Origin: Oscillospiraceae bacterium
GTDB lineage: Bacteria; Bacillota; Clostridia; Oscillospirales; Acutalibacteraceae
Direction: 5' to 3'
Length of the DNA: 57,057 nt
Assembly: GCA_031270605.1 (NCBI GenBank)
Contig: JAISXG010000041.1
Coordinates: 1-57,057, forward strand
Shown: piece after piece, positions 9,318 through 17,557 of the stretch
How positions within the stretch are numbered: the stretch's first letter is position 1
How the letters are laid out: the number at the start of each line of letters is the position of its first letter
Translations under genes and position numbers: made by a program
The notes under the pieces: model-generated
Database searches by the model: none
Seen by the model: the letters and a program-made list of their open reading frames with translations, nothing else
Told to the model about the DNA's origin: nothing

Positions 9318-10676
9318 ATGCTCAACCAGTCTGAAATAATCAAAACCATCGAGATGATAGACCGCCAGCACCTTGACGTGCGTACGATCACCATGGGCAT
9401 TTCGCTGCGCGACTGCGCCCATGACGACGTCGGCAGGGTCTCGCAGAAAATATATGACAAAATCACCCGCCTCGCGCACGACCTTGTGAAGGTGGGCGAC
9501 ACCATTCAAAGTGAATTCGGCATTCCGATTGTCAACAAGCGTATTTCCGTCACGCCGATCGCTTTGGTGGCCGAAAGCTGTGACGCGCCGGACTATGTGC
9601 CCGTGGCGAAGGCTCTTGACCGTGCGGCGACGGAATGCGGCGTGAATTTTATCGGCGGCTTTTCCGCCCTTGTGCACAAGGGCTTCACAAACGGCGACAG
9701 AAAACTGATCGCGTCCATTCCCCAGGCTTTGGCCGAAACAACCTATGTTTGCTCCAGCGTGAATGTCGCCACCACAAAGGCGGGCATCAATATGGACGCG
9801 GTTGCGTTGATGGGCAAAATCATCAAAGAGACCGCGGCGCTCACCGCAAGCAGCGGCGGGCTCGGCTGCGCGAAGCTTGTGGTTTTTGCCAACGCGGTGG
9901 AGGATAACCCCTTTATGGCGGGGGCGTTCCACGGCGTGGGCGAGCCGGAGTCCGTGATTAACGTGGGCGTCAGCGGCCCGGGCGTGGTGTATGCCGCGCT
10001 GCAGGACTGCAAGGGCCTGCCCTTTGACGATGTTGCGGAAACGATCAAGAAGACCGCGTTTCGCATCACAAGAATGGGGCAGCTTGTGGCGCAGGAGGCC
10101 TCAAAGCGCCTGAATGTGCCCTATGGCGTGATCGACCTCTCGCTTGCGCCCACACCGGTGAAGGGCGACAGCGTTGCCCGCATTCTTGAAGAGATGGGCC
10201 TTGCGGTCTGCGGCACCCACGGCACGACGGCGGCTTTGGCGCTGCTCAACGACGCGGTGAAAAAGGGCGGCGTGATGGCAAGCAGCCATGTGGGCGGCCT
10301 TTCGGGCGCGTTCATCCCCGTGAGCGAGGACGAGGGCATGATCGCCGCGGTGCGGCAGGGCGCGCTCAGCCTTGACAAGCTTGAGGCGATGACCTGCGTG
10401 TGCTCTGTCGGGCTTGACATGATAGCGGTGCCCGGCGGCACCTCCGCCGAAACGATTTCGGCAATTATTGCAGACGAAGCGGCTATCGGCGTTGTGAATA
10501 CCAAAACAACTGCGGTGCGCATTATTCCTGCGGTGGGCAAAACTGTGGGCGACACGGTCGAGTTTGGCGGCCTTTTGGGCAGCGCGCCCGTGATGCCTGT
10601 GCATGAATTCTCTTCTGCGGATTTCATTGCGCGAGGCGGCAGGATCCCTGCCCCGATGCACAGTTTAAAAAATTAG
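9318..10676 (+). CDS. UPF0210 / PFL-family protein
   Basis: 452 residues, matching the UPF0210 (DUF711) family in length and pattern, for example [13 protein letters not shown] near the N-terminus and [19 protein letters not shown] near the C-terminus. Structures in the family resemble pyruvate formate-lyase folds, but no enzymatic activity is established, and I see no glycyl-radical motif here. The ATG has AAAGGATCGGAG upstream. It forms a two-gene unit with the ACT protein; no clear terminator follows. Confidence 0.88.
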   Translation: MLNQSEIIKTIEMIDRQHLDVRTITMGISLRDCAHDDVGRVSQKIYDKITRLAHDLVKVGDTIQSEFGIPIVNKRISVTPIALVAESCDAPDYVPVAKALDRAATECGVNFIGGFSALVHKGFTNGDRKLIASIPQALAETTYVCSSVNVATTKAGINMDAVALMGKIIKETAALTASSGGLGCAKLVVFANAVEDNPFMAGAFHGVGEPESVINVGVSGPGVVYAALQDCKGLPFDDVAETIKKTAFRITRMGQLVAQEASKRLNVPYGVIDLSLAPTPVKGDSVARILEEMGLAVCGTHGTTAALALLNDAVKKGGVMASSHVGGLSGAFIPVSEDEGMIAAVRQGALSLDKLEAMTCVCSVGLDMIAVPGGTSAETISAIIADEAAIGVVNTKTTAVRIIPAVGKTVGDTVEFGGLLGSAPVMPVHEFSSADFIARGGRIPAPMHSLKN

Positions 10677-10943
10677 TCTTCTCCACTTGCCTGACGAAAA
10701 GCATTCCCGCGCCCGAAATACAATTTATGATTTTATGGTGCGCTGGCAGCAGGATTGCTTATTGAAAAACATTGTAATAAGATAGTCTATCGACTTCCGT
10801 CGAAAATGTAAATTTTTTTATTTGATTATTGCAAGAAAGTGTCGAATAAATGAATTTTTTTATGTTTTTGTTTATTTTTTGCGTTTGAAGATGTTTTTTG
10901 AGAAAGCATTTATTTACAAATAGCTTTTTTTAATAAATACACG
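10677..10943. other. AT-rich intergenic stretch without a gene
   Basis: About 270 bp with many T-runs. A weak TTGCTT-17-TAAGAT pair occurs at 10755-10783. I see no coding frame, RNA gene or clear terminator. The sharp fall in GC content from the preceding gene marks a promoter region. Confidence 0.4.
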
Positions 10944-10972
10944 TTGACAATTTTCACCGCGTACGCTATAAT
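10944..10972 (+). promoter_or_regulatory. Consensus promoter of the dockerin-LRR gene
   Basis: A perfect TTGACA and a perfect TATAAT separated by exactly 17 bp. It is the strongest promoter match in the window and implies a leader of about 230 nt before the start at 11208. Confidence 0.85.
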
Positions 10973-10978
10973 TTTAGA

Positions 10979-11207
10979 GAACAAATATCGCGGAATTTTT
11001 CTGCGCTGTTGTATTTTTTAGATGACCGTAAAAACCGGATTTTGGTCTTTATGCAGGCAAATTTGTATTTTTCGCCCGAAAATCTTTGCAGTTTTGCAGG
11101 GTTGTCGTTTGGTTTTTGAAAAGCCGGCAGAGCAATTTGCCCGTCGCCAATTTTGTGTTGCTTGTGGTTGTTTGGAATGAAGAAAGTATTGTAGGAGGAA
11201 TTCTCAA
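10979..11207 (+). other. Long 5' leader of the dockerin-LRR gene
   Basis: About 229 nt between the predicted transcription start and the ATG. It contains small potential stems (for example GACC...GGTC near 11022-11045) but no riboswitch class I recognise. AAAGTATT (11183-11190) near its end also occurs, with one more base, in the dyad of the cohesin promoter at 13893. Confidence 0.35.
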
Positions 11208-13088
11208 ATGAAAAATGCCAAGGCGTTGGGGCTGAAACTTCTTGCATTTGTTCTTGTTCTTGCAGTTTCTGTCAGTTCGTCAGCGATGTTTGCGTTTGCT
11301 GAAGGGGCAGATTATTCAAATCTTGATTTTATGAATGGCGCAAAGCCAGATGAACTCATTCTGGCCGGGTATATGGACCCTTCGCTTGCGTCTGAATCGC
11401 TCGTAATCCCTTCAGAGGTAGAGGGCAAGAAGGTCGTTGCGATTGCGGATTATGCGTTTTATGCCGATGAAAACCTACAGAGCGTTGTGATTCCCGCATC
11501 TGTGAAATCCATTGGCAGAGAGGCTTTTAGGGAATGCAGCAGCTTGGCGTTCATCACGTTCCAGGGTGATTTGGATTATGTAGGCATAAGTGCGTTTGAT
11601 TTTACCCCTTGGTTTAATGATTTTCCCGGCGGCGGCCAAGAAAATGATTTTGTGGTTGCGGGTATTAATTATAAGTATTTAGTCGGCTATAAAGGGACGG
11701 ACGCGAATGTTGTGATTCCTCAAAGAATCGAGAAAGTAGCGGCGTATGTTTTTGCCGGCAATCAAAAAATTCAATCAGTTATTATTCCTGAGCGCGTTAC
11801 ATATATTGGCGACGGCGCATTCAAGGGCTGCTCAAGCCTTGCGGATGTGACTGTGCGCGGCGCTCTTGAGTATTGCGGCGAGGATGCTTTTGAAGACACG
11901 ACCTGGCTCAGGGAATATAAGGGTGAATTTGTATTTTTTGGCGACATGCTTTTGAAGTATAAAGGCAGCGAGCCCACGGTTGAAGTTCCCAACATCTTCA
12001 CCCGAATCGGCGACAAAGCTTTTTATGGAAGTTCAAAAGTGCAGTCTGTGAAAATTCCTTCAACGATTACAAGCATCGGCAAAGACGCGTTTTTACTGTT
12101 TGACGGGGCAGGAACACCCACGTCGGCTGAAATTTACTGCTACAAAAACTCTGCGGGGCACACCTATGCGGTTGAAAACGGTCTTCAGATCGGCGGCTTT
12201 TTGCGCACTATGGGCGATTATGACGGCGACGGAGTCATCACCGCCAGTGATGCGCGCTCTTACCTTCGTGTTGGCGCAAAACTGATTGATAAGGTTGATT
12301 ATGCGGTTCTTGAAGCCGGCGACATCGACGGCGACGGCAAGGTAACTGCCGCTGACGCAAGGACGATTCTTCGCCTGTCTGCAAGAATTGAGTCTTTCAA
12401 TGCTGATGATTTGCTTTTGAGGCCGAACACTCCTTTTGAAGTGCTCAACGCCTATTCGCAGGCTCTCAGATATGCCGCAAGAAAAGAAGTCGGCTTCTCC
12501 CTGTTTGAGCATCAGAAAATCAAAGACTACAATCTGGATTTCAATTCTACTTTGTATTTTAAGAAGTTCGATGACCAGCTTACCAAAGAGAAAAAGGCTA
12601 AAATTCAGAAGTTTGAACCCGACAGGGCTGATTCCATCGATTCTCTTTACCTTTGCAGCCTGATCAACTCAGGCATGATTAAAGATGCAAAATGTGTTAT
12701 CAATGCTGATAAAAAATATGTTATCGAGATCAAACTGAAGGATGAAAAAGCTGAGTTTGGCCAGCAATCTTTCACTTCCATGATTTTCCCCGTTGCGTCG
12801 AAGGACGATTTCCAGAAAACCTTGAAGGATCTTTGGTGGTATGGCCTTTATGGCAAAGGCGTGAGCTATAACCTGACATACACGAATTGTTCTCTGAAAG
12901 CCGTCGTTGATATGAAGACGGGCAGAGTCGAATCCATTGATATGAATATGGAGTATAAGATCACAGACATCGCCGGCAAGCTTGGCGGCATCACCATTAA
13001 AGACGGCAACGGCAAAACAAACGGCAATGCCGTTCGCGTTGACACAGTGAAATACAGCGACTTCATCTTCACGACAGTCACAGATTAG
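11208..13088 (+). CDS. Secreted leucine-rich-repeat protein with internal dockerin
   Basis: 626 residues. Signal peptide 1-31 (AFA-E cleavage). Residues ~60-330 carry BspA/LRR_5-type repeats (SVVIPASVKSIGREAFRECS, SVIIPERVTYIGDGAFKGCS, SVKIPSTITSIGKDAF). Residues ~336-392 form a type I dockerin: two copies of a Ca-binding loop, D-Y-D-G-D-G-x-I-T-x-x-D-A and D-I-D-G-D-G-K-V-T-A-A-D-A, each followed by a helix. Residues ~400-626 are a lysine-rich region I do not recognise. No membrane anchor is visible, so retention at the surface would depend on the dockerin. Two cohesin-like anchored proteins are encoded at 14055 and 44921. The start has GTAGGAGGAATTCTCAA upstream. It is transcribed alone. 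The ligand and biological role are unknown. Confidence 0.9.
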   Translation: MKNAKALGLKLLAFVLVLAVSVSSSAMFAFAEGADYSNLDFMNGAKPDELILAGYMDPSLASESLVIPSEVEGKKVVAIADYAFYADENLQSVVIPASVKSIGREAFRECSSLAFITFQGDLDYVGISAFDFTPWFNDFPGGGQENDFVVAGINYKYLVGYKGTDANVVIPQRIEKVAAYVFAGNQKIQSVIIPERVTYIGDGAFKGCSSLADVTVRGALEYCGEDAFEDTTWLREYKGEFVFFGDMLLKYKGSEPTVEVPNIFTRIGDKAFYGSSKVQSVKIPSTITSIGKDAFLLFDGAGTPTSAEIYCYKNSAGHTYAVENGLQIGGFLRTMGDYDGDGVITASDARSYLRVGAKLIDKVDYAVLEAGDIDGDGKVTAADARTILRLSARIESFNADDLLLRPNTPFEVLNAYSQALRYAARKEVGFSLFEHQKIKDYNLDFNSTLYFKKFDDQLTKEKKAKIQKFEPDRADSIDSLYLCSLINSGMIKDAKCVINADKKYVIEIKLKDEKAEFGQQSFTSMIFPVASKDDFQKTLKDLWWYGLYGKGVSYNLTYTNCSLKAVVDMKTGRVESIDMNMEYKITDIAGKLGGITIKDGNGKTNGNAVRVDTVKYSDFIFTTVTD

Positions 13089-13101
13089 CAAAAAAAAACA
13101 G

Positions 13102-13136
13102 AAGCTCCCGCACAAGCTTTAGTGCGGGAGCTTTTT
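13102..13136. terminator. Strong bidirectional terminator between converging genes
   Basis: AAGCTCCCGCAC and GTGCGGGAGCTT form a perfect 12-bp stem with an 8-nt loop. T-runs occur on both strands (plus: TTTTT; minus: the complement of the A-run at 13089-13099), so it can end both the dockerin gene and the uracil-DNA glycosylase gene. Confidence 0.92.
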
Positions 13137-13166
13137 CCATGAAAAAGCATGTATCTGCAAGAAAAA

Positions 13167-13739
13167 CTAGTTTTGTGCAGCTTTTATTTTTTCAAGCTGT
13201 TCTTTCAATTTTAAAAAATCTTCCAGTGCGTCTTCTTTTTTCCTTGGGTCTCTCAGAAGTGCCGCGGGGTGGAATGTGCCCATCATGAGTATGCCTTTTT
13301 TGTCATAGAATACGCCGTGGTCAACAGTGACCTTGAATTGCGGCGAAATCAGCTTTGCCGCCGAAATCCTGCCTAGACACACAATAATTTTCGGCCGCAT
13401 CAAACGAACCTGCTCCCGAAGCCAAAACAAACACTCCTCCTGTTCCTGCGGCAGCGGGTCACGGTTTTGCGGTGGGCGGCATTTGACAATATTTGCAATA
13501 TATATATTTTTTTTTCGGTCAAGACCGATCCCGTTTAAATATAAATCAAGAAGTTTTCCCGACCTTCCAACAAACGGTTCGGCCCTCAGGTCCTCTTGTT
13601 CTCCGGGGCCTTCGCCAATGAACAGTATGTTGCTGTTCTCATTGCCGGTGCCAAAAACGACAGTTGTCCGTCCCTCGCAAAGCCCGCAGCGCCGGCATAA
13701 AAGGCAGTCGTTTTTCAGGGTATTAAAGGAATCATACAT
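13167..13739 (-). CDS. udg: Uracil-DNA glycosylase, family 4 (iron-sulfur)
   Basis: Removes uracil from DNA as the first step of base excision repair. 190 residues, typical for family 4. Motif A GEGPGEQED near residue 42 and the late FHPAALLRDP (motif B region) are present. Four cysteines at 15, 18, 87 and 103 match the spacing of the 4Fe-4S ligands in the Thermus enzyme (13, 16, 85, 101), so the cluster is probably intact. The ATG follows AAGGAG. The gene lies on the opposite strand between the dockerin and cohesin genes, converging with the former. Confidence 0.93.
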   Translation of the reverse strand: MYDSFNTLKNDCLLCRRCGLCEGRTTVVFGTGNENSNILFIGEGPGEQEDLRAEPFVGRSGKLLDLYLNGIGLDRKKNIYIANIVKCRPPQNRDPLPQEQEECLFWLREQVRLMRPKIIVCLGRISAAKLISPQFKVTVDHGVFYDKKGILMMGTFHPAALLRDPRKKEDALEDFLKLKEQLEKIKAAQN

Positions 13740-13892
13740 TTTTATTTCTCCTTAAATTGGAAATATGGAATAAAATACATGGTGAAAAAAGTTTTTGAAT
13801 TTATGTAAATTATATTGATAAAATATGAATATGTCAATATGGCTTCGGTCATTATAAGTGCTATTTTTCCTAAATCTTTACATTTTTTTATA

Positions 13893-13928
13893 AAAAGTAT
13901 TGACTGAAATACTTTTATAGTTTATAAT
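13893..13928 (+). promoter_or_regulatory. Cohesin-gene promoter with dyad over the -35
   Basis: TTGACT (13900-13905), 17 bp, TATAAT (13923-13928). A perfect 9-bp dyad, AAAAGTATT (13893-13901) and AATACTTTT (13908-13916), covers the -35, the layout of a repressor operator. AATACTTTT recurs at 14029-14037 just before the ribosome binding site. The regulator is unknown. Confidence 0.7.
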
Positions 13929-14054
13929 GCACTTGTGTTGAGCATAGGTGATATTTTGTATCGTATAAATCTATGCGGAACATGAAAGTATATAAAGGAG
14001 CCGTTATTGCGCGGTTCTTTATATAAAAAATACTTTTAAAGGAAGGTTCGAAAA

Positions 14055-14735
14055 ATGAAACTTGCGAAAAAAATGCTTGCTTGCGTCGTAGCTCTTGTTC
14101 TTATGGCTAGTTTTTCAGTGATGGCGTTTGCTGAGGCAAAAACCGTTGAATTTGTTGTTGCTGCACAAGGGGAAGCTGTTGTTGGCAAAACTGTTGTTAT
14201 TTCCCTTTCCGCAAAGAACGCTGTCGGTCTTGCTTCTGCTGACATCTTGATTGGCTTTGATCCCGCAGTTCTTGAGTTTGATGCCGCTGCAACAAACACC
14301 TTGAATGAAGACTGGGGCATTAAAGATCCCAAATCAAAGCTGAATGTTGAAGGCGGCCTTGTTCAGGACAAAGATGATCAGGTCTCTGCTTCTCTTACAA
14401 GCAGCAAAGCTATCACAACTGCAGAAACTTCGATTGCTAACTATGTCTTTAAAGTAAAGGCTGCCGGCGATGCCAAGTTGACTGCTACTGTTGAAAGCAT
14501 TACCGGTGCCAGTGCTGACGGCAACACTGCTCTTGAGATGGTTGGCAAAACTTCTGTTTCTTCGTTGACCGCTAAGACAGCTGCTGCAACCACAACCACA
14601 ACTACGACTAAGGCTCCCTCAACAACCGGCAAAACCAATGAAATCCCCAAGACAGGCGAAGCCGGCCTTGCTGTTGCTGCTGGTCTCGTAGTTCTTGCCG
14701 GCGCTGCATTCGTAGTGTCCAAGAAAAAGAAATAA
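14055..14735 (+). CDS. Cohesin-domain surface protein with sortase-type anchor
   Basis: 226 residues. Signal peptide 1-26 (AFA-E). Residues ~29-172 look like one cohesin-type beta-sandwich: GKTVVISLSAKNAVGLASAD, FDPAVLEFDAA and a late IANYVFKVKAAGDAKL follow the cohesin pattern of alternating strands around an A-V-G-L-A-S-A-D-I segment. A Thr-rich linker (178-192) leads to IPKTG (197-201), a hydrophobic segment (203-221) and KKKK, a cell-wall sorting signal with Ile for the Leu of LPXTG. Predicted to be covalently wall-attached by a sortase, which is not in this window. It is a possible partner for the dockerin protein less than 1 kb upstream. AAGGAAGG precedes the start. The cohesin call rests on pattern, not a profile search. 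Confidence 0.8.
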   Translation: MKLAKKMLACVVALVLMASFSVMAFAEAKTVEFVVAAQGEAVVGKTVVISLSAKNAVGLASADILIGFDPAVLEFDAAATNTLNEDWGIKDPKSKLNVEGGLVQDKDDQVSASLTSSKAITTAETSIANYVFKVKAAGDAKLTATVESITGASADGNTALEMVGKTSVSSLTAKTAAATTTTTTTKAPSTTGKTNEIPKTGEAGLAVAAGLVVLAGAAFVVSKKKK

Positions 14736-14740
14736 GCGAT

Positions 14741-14795
14741 ATAAAACATCTGTTTTATGATGAAAAAGGGAATTGTGGATTTCACAGTTCCCTTT
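14741..14795 (+). terminator. Paired hairpins ending the cohesin gene
   Basis: A perfect 8-bp stem ATAAAACA/TGTTTTAT (14741-14758), then AAAGGGAATTGTG/CACAGTTCCCTTT (14765-14795). The T-run afterwards is poor (GCGTTTGTG), so termination is likely but may be inefficient. Confidence 0.55.
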
Positions 14796-14852
14796 GCGTT
14801 TGTGAGCTTTTTTATGAATTCTGTCAATTTCTATTACTTTTCTTTGAAATGA

Positions 14853-14881
14853 TTGAAAATCGACGAAATATATTGTATAAT
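14853..14881 (+). promoter_or_regulatory. Promoter of the KDG kinase operon
   Basis: TTGAAA, a 17-bp spacer and a perfect TATAAT, about 100 nt before the kinase start. No operator dyad stands out. Confidence 0.65.
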
Positions 14882-14979
14882 ATTTTTTAGCCTAATAATG
14901 TGTAATATTTGCGGAGTTTTTTCTTAATAATTTGTTGCAGATGAATAACATATTAAAACTGCCGTTGCAGGAGGTTGCT

Positions 14980-16077
14980 ATGCTGTTGACATTGCGAAAA
15001 AAAGAGGACTGTGCTTTTGATATGGTGGCGTTGGGCGAGATTATGTTGCGCCTTGACCCGGGTGATATGCGCGTGAAAACCGCGCGTTCGTTTCGTGCCT
15101 GGGAGGGCGGCGGCGAATATAATGTGGCGCGCGGATTGCGTCGCTGCTTCAGCCTGAAAACGGCTGTTGTGACTGCATTTGCAGACAATGAGGTTGGCCG
15201 CCTGATTGAAGACTTTATTTTGCAGGGCGGCGTGGACACTTCTTTGATTCAATGGCGCGCTTATGACGGCATTGGCAGAACTGTGCGCAACGGTTTGAAT
15301 TTTACCGAACGTGGCTTTGGTATTCGCGGTGCTGTGGGCGTTTCAGACAGAGGCAATACCGCGGCTTCTCAACTGAAGGCCGGCGACATTGATTGGGACT
15401 ATATCTTCGGCACTTTGGGCGTGCGCTGGCTGCACACTGGGGGCATTTTTGCCGCGCTTTCTGACACCACGGCGGATGTTGTGCTTGAAGCGCTGAAAGC
15501 GGCCAAAAAATATGGCACGATCGTTTCTTATGACCTCAATTACCGCCCCTCGCTTTGGAAAGACATCGGAGGCAAAGAAAAGGCTCAGTCCGTCAATCGT
15601 GAAATCGCAAGCTATGTGGATGTGATGATCGGCAACGAGGAGGATTTTACCGCCTGCCTCGGTTTTGAAATTGAGGGTAACGACGAAAACTTGAAAGAAC
15701 TTTCCATTGACGGATATATCAAAATGCTTGGTGCGGCCACAAAGGCTTATCCGAACTTTAAAGTGATTGCAACCACGCTGCGCGCCGTGCGCTCGGCGAG
15801 TGTGAATGACTGGAGCGCGATTGCCTATGCAAACGGTGAGGTCAGCTATGGTCTTGATTTGAAAGGCCTTGAGATCTATGACCGCGTGGGCGGCGGCGAC
15901 TCGTTTGCGTCGGGTTTAATTTATGGTTTGATGACGAAAGAAACCTTAAAAGAAGCGGTGGACTACGGTGTGGCTCACGGTGCATATGCAATGACCACTC
16001 CGGGCGACACATCGACCGCCAGCCTCAAAGAGGTCGAGGGCATTGTGAAGGGCGCGGGAGCAAGGGTCATTCGCTGA
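14980..16077 (+). CDS. kdgK: PfkB-family sugar kinase, probable 2-dehydro-3-deoxygluconokinase
   Basis: 365 residues of the ribokinase/PfkB family. The N-terminal GEIMLRLDPGD and WEGGGEYNVARGL blocks bind the sugar. RVGGGDSFASG near residue 303 holds the catalytic base Asp307 and the anion hole. The next gene is KDPG aldolase, which makes 2-keto-3-deoxygluconate the likely substrate (KDG to KDPG, as in hexuronate and pectin breakdown). This substrate is inferred from context, since family sequence alone does not fix it. The ATG at 14980 follows GCAGGAGG by 6 nt; an earlier in-frame ATG at 14941 is not favoured. Confidence 0.85.
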   Translation: MLLTLRKKEDCAFDMVALGEIMLRLDPGDMRVKTARSFRAWEGGGEYNVARGLRRCFSLKTAVVTAFADNEVGRLIEDFILQGGVDTSLIQWRAYDGIGRTVRNGLNFTERGFGIRGAVGVSDRGNTAASQLKAGDIDWDYIFGTLGVRWLHTGGIFAALSDTTADVVLEALKAAKKYGTIVSYDLNYRPSLWKDIGGKEKAQSVNREIASYVDVMIGNEEDFTACLGFEIEGNDENLKELSIDGYIKMLGAATKAYPNFKVIATTLRAVRSASVNDWSAIAYANGEVSYGLDLKGLEIYDRVGGGDSFASGLIYGLMTKETLKEAVDYGVAHGAYAMTTPGDTSTASLKEVEGIVKGAGARVIR

Positions 16078-16127
16078 TTCGGGACAAAAAAGAAAATTTT
16101 GCAACAAACAGAATCGAGGTAATCATC

Positions 16128-16781
16128 TTGAGTAAAGAACAGGTTTTGGCAAAAATCGAGCAAGGCGGAATTGTCGCCGTGATTCGCGCGGATGGTGAAG
16201 ATCAGGCGCTGCGTATTACAGACGCATGCCTGCAGGGCGGTGTGACTGCTTTGGAGCTTACTTTTACGATTCCCGCCGCGCATAAAATTATCGAAGCATT
16301 GGCAAAACGCTTTGCCGCTGAAAATATTGTAATCGGCGCGGGCACAGTGATGGACTCTGAAACCGCGAGAATTTCGTTGCTTTCGGGCGCGGAGTTTGTT
16401 GTGAGCCCTTATTTTGACCCTGAAACCGTGGCGCTTTGCAACCGTTACCGGGTGCCTGTGATGCCGGGTGTGATGACCGTCGGCGAGGCAGTGCGCGCGA
16501 TGAACGCCGGGGCGGATATTTTAAAGGTTTTCCCTGCCGACTTGTTCGGGCCGAAAATCATTCGCGCCATTAAAGGACCTATTCCGCAGGCAAAAATGGT
16601 GCCCACGGGCGGTGTGAGCGTCGACAATGTGCAGGAATGGTTTGCCGCGGGTGTTTTCGCTGTGGGTGCGGGCGGCTCTTTGACCGCGGGCGCGGAGACG
16701 GGCGACTATCAAAAAATCACGAACACCGCAAAACGCTTTGTTGAAGAAATTCAAGCTTTCAAACAAAAAGCTCAATTGTAA
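16128..16781 (+). CDS. eda: KDPG / 4-hydroxy-2-oxoglutarate aldolase
   Basis: Class I aldolase cleaving 2-keto-3-deoxy-6-phosphogluconate to pyruvate and glyceraldehyde 3-phosphate. 217 residues, the usual size. Schiff-base Lys133 lies in ILKVFPADLFGP, and the general acid/base Glu is in ALELTFTIP. GAGTVMD and PTGGVSVDN complete the barrel pattern. It uses a TTG start at 16128 with GAGGT 7 nt before it. It lies 50 nt after the kinase, completing a two-step route from KDG to central metabolism. Confidence 0.93.
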   Translation: MSKEQVLAKIEQGGIVAVIRADGEDQALRITDACLQGGVTALELTFTIPAAHKIIEALAKRFAAENIVIGAGTVMDSETARISLLSGAEFVVSPYFDPETVALCNRYRVPVMPGVMTVGEAVRAMNAGADILKVFPADLFGPKIIRAIKGPIPQAKMVPTGGVSVDNVQEWFAAGVFAVGAGGSLTAGAETGDYQKITNTAKRFVEEIQAFKQKAQL

Positions 16782-16871
16782 TATAGCTCTTCTCATGTTT
16801 TAGCAAAAAGCCGACTGTGTTGTGCGGCATGGTAATTGTTTTGAGCGCGGCGGCATCGATAGAAAGGATTC

Positions 16872-17456
16872 ATGTGGATTATGAAAAAAGAAGTGATGGT
16901 TGAAACCTCGGCACGCCATGTGCACGTTTCAAGAAAAGATCTTGACGTTTTGTTTGGCGAGGGGTATCAATTGACCCCTGCGAAACACCTCTCTCAGCCC
17001 GGGCAGTTTGCCTGTGAAGAAAGAGTTGCCGTGATCGGCCCCAAGGGCTCTTTCCCGAAGGTCGTTATTTTAGGGCCTGAGCGTCCCGACACACAGGTTG
17101 AGGTTTCTATGTCTGACGCGAGAGCGCTCGGGTTGGCTGCTCCTGTGCGCGAATCGGGCGACATTGCGGGCAGCGCGGGCTGCAAGATCGTCGGTCCCAA
17201 AGGTGAGGTTGAAATTGAGAAAGGCGTCATCATCGCAAAACGACATATCCATATGACCCCTGCTGATGCACAGGCGTTCGGCCTTGTGGATAAGCAGGTT
17301 GTCGACGTGAAAGTGAACGCATCCGAACGCTCGCTGGTTTTCGGCGACGTTGTTGTCAGGGTAAGAAATGATTTCGCTTTGGCCATGCACATCGACACAG
17401 ACGAGTCGAACGCCGCTTTGGCCGCCCCCGGAACAATGGGCGAAATCATTGCTTAA
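16872..17456 (+). CDS. pduL: PduL-type phosphate acyltransferase
   Basis: Transfers an acyl group between CoA and phosphate (phosphate propanoyltransferase; many homologues act as phosphotransacetylases). 194 residues with the duplicated PduL fold and both zinc-ligand motifs: ARHVHVS near the N-terminus and AKRHIHM in the second half. No N-terminal encapsulation peptide for a microcompartment is visible, so this is probably the free cytosolic type linking acyl-CoA to acyl phosphate. The start may be the ATG at 16872 (AAAGGA only 3 nt away) or at 16881 (12 nt). It follows the KDPG aldolase gene by 90 nt and precedes a strong terminator. Confidence 0.9.
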   Translation: MWIMKKEVMVETSARHVHVSRKDLDVLFGEGYQLTPAKHLSQPGQFACEERVAVIGPKGSFPKVVILGPERPDTQVEVSMSDARALGLAAPVRESGDIAGSAGCKIVGPKGEVEIEKGVIIAKRHIHMTPADAQAFGLVDKQVVDVKVNASERSLVFGDVVVRVRNDFALAMHIDTDESNAALAAPGTMGEIIA

Positions 17457-17474
17457 AAATCAGTTTGATTTTCT

Positions 17475-17502
17475 GGCCGGATGTTTGCATCCGGCCGTTT
17501 TT
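17475..17502 (+). terminator. Terminator of the kdgK-eda-pduL unit
   Basis: GGCCGGATG and CATCCGGCC form a perfect 9-bp stem with a 4-nt loop, then GTTTTT. Confidence 0.92.
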
Positions 17503-17512
17503 GTGTTATAAT
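17484..17512 (+). promoter_or_regulatory. Promoter of the histidine operon
   Basis: TTTGCA (17484-17489), 17 bp, a perfect TATAAT (17507-17512). The -35 lies in the loop and right arm of the preceding terminator, so the two elements share sequence. The leader is only about 40 nt and contains the direct repeat CATGGTA twice. There is no room for a T-box or a histidine leader peptide. Confidence 0.6.
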
Positions 17513-17557
17513 ATGATAACATGGTAGCATGGTAAAATCACCGGAAAGGAAAGACCG

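Noticed and set aside
10979-11207. Possible cyclic-di-GMP or other known riboswitch in the dockerin leader
   Set aside because: The conserved tetraloop-receptor and GC-A-G elements of known classes could not be found. Kept only as an unexplained leader.
12222-12380. EF-hand (calmodulin-like) reading of the D-x-D-G-D-G loops
   Set aside because: The loop-plus-single-helix duplication and a spacing of about 34 residues between loops fit dockerin better than paired EF-hands.
16872-17456. Bacterial microcompartment locus around PduL
   Set aside because: No shell protein genes and no N-terminal targeting peptide; neighbours are KDG-pathway genes and the his operon.
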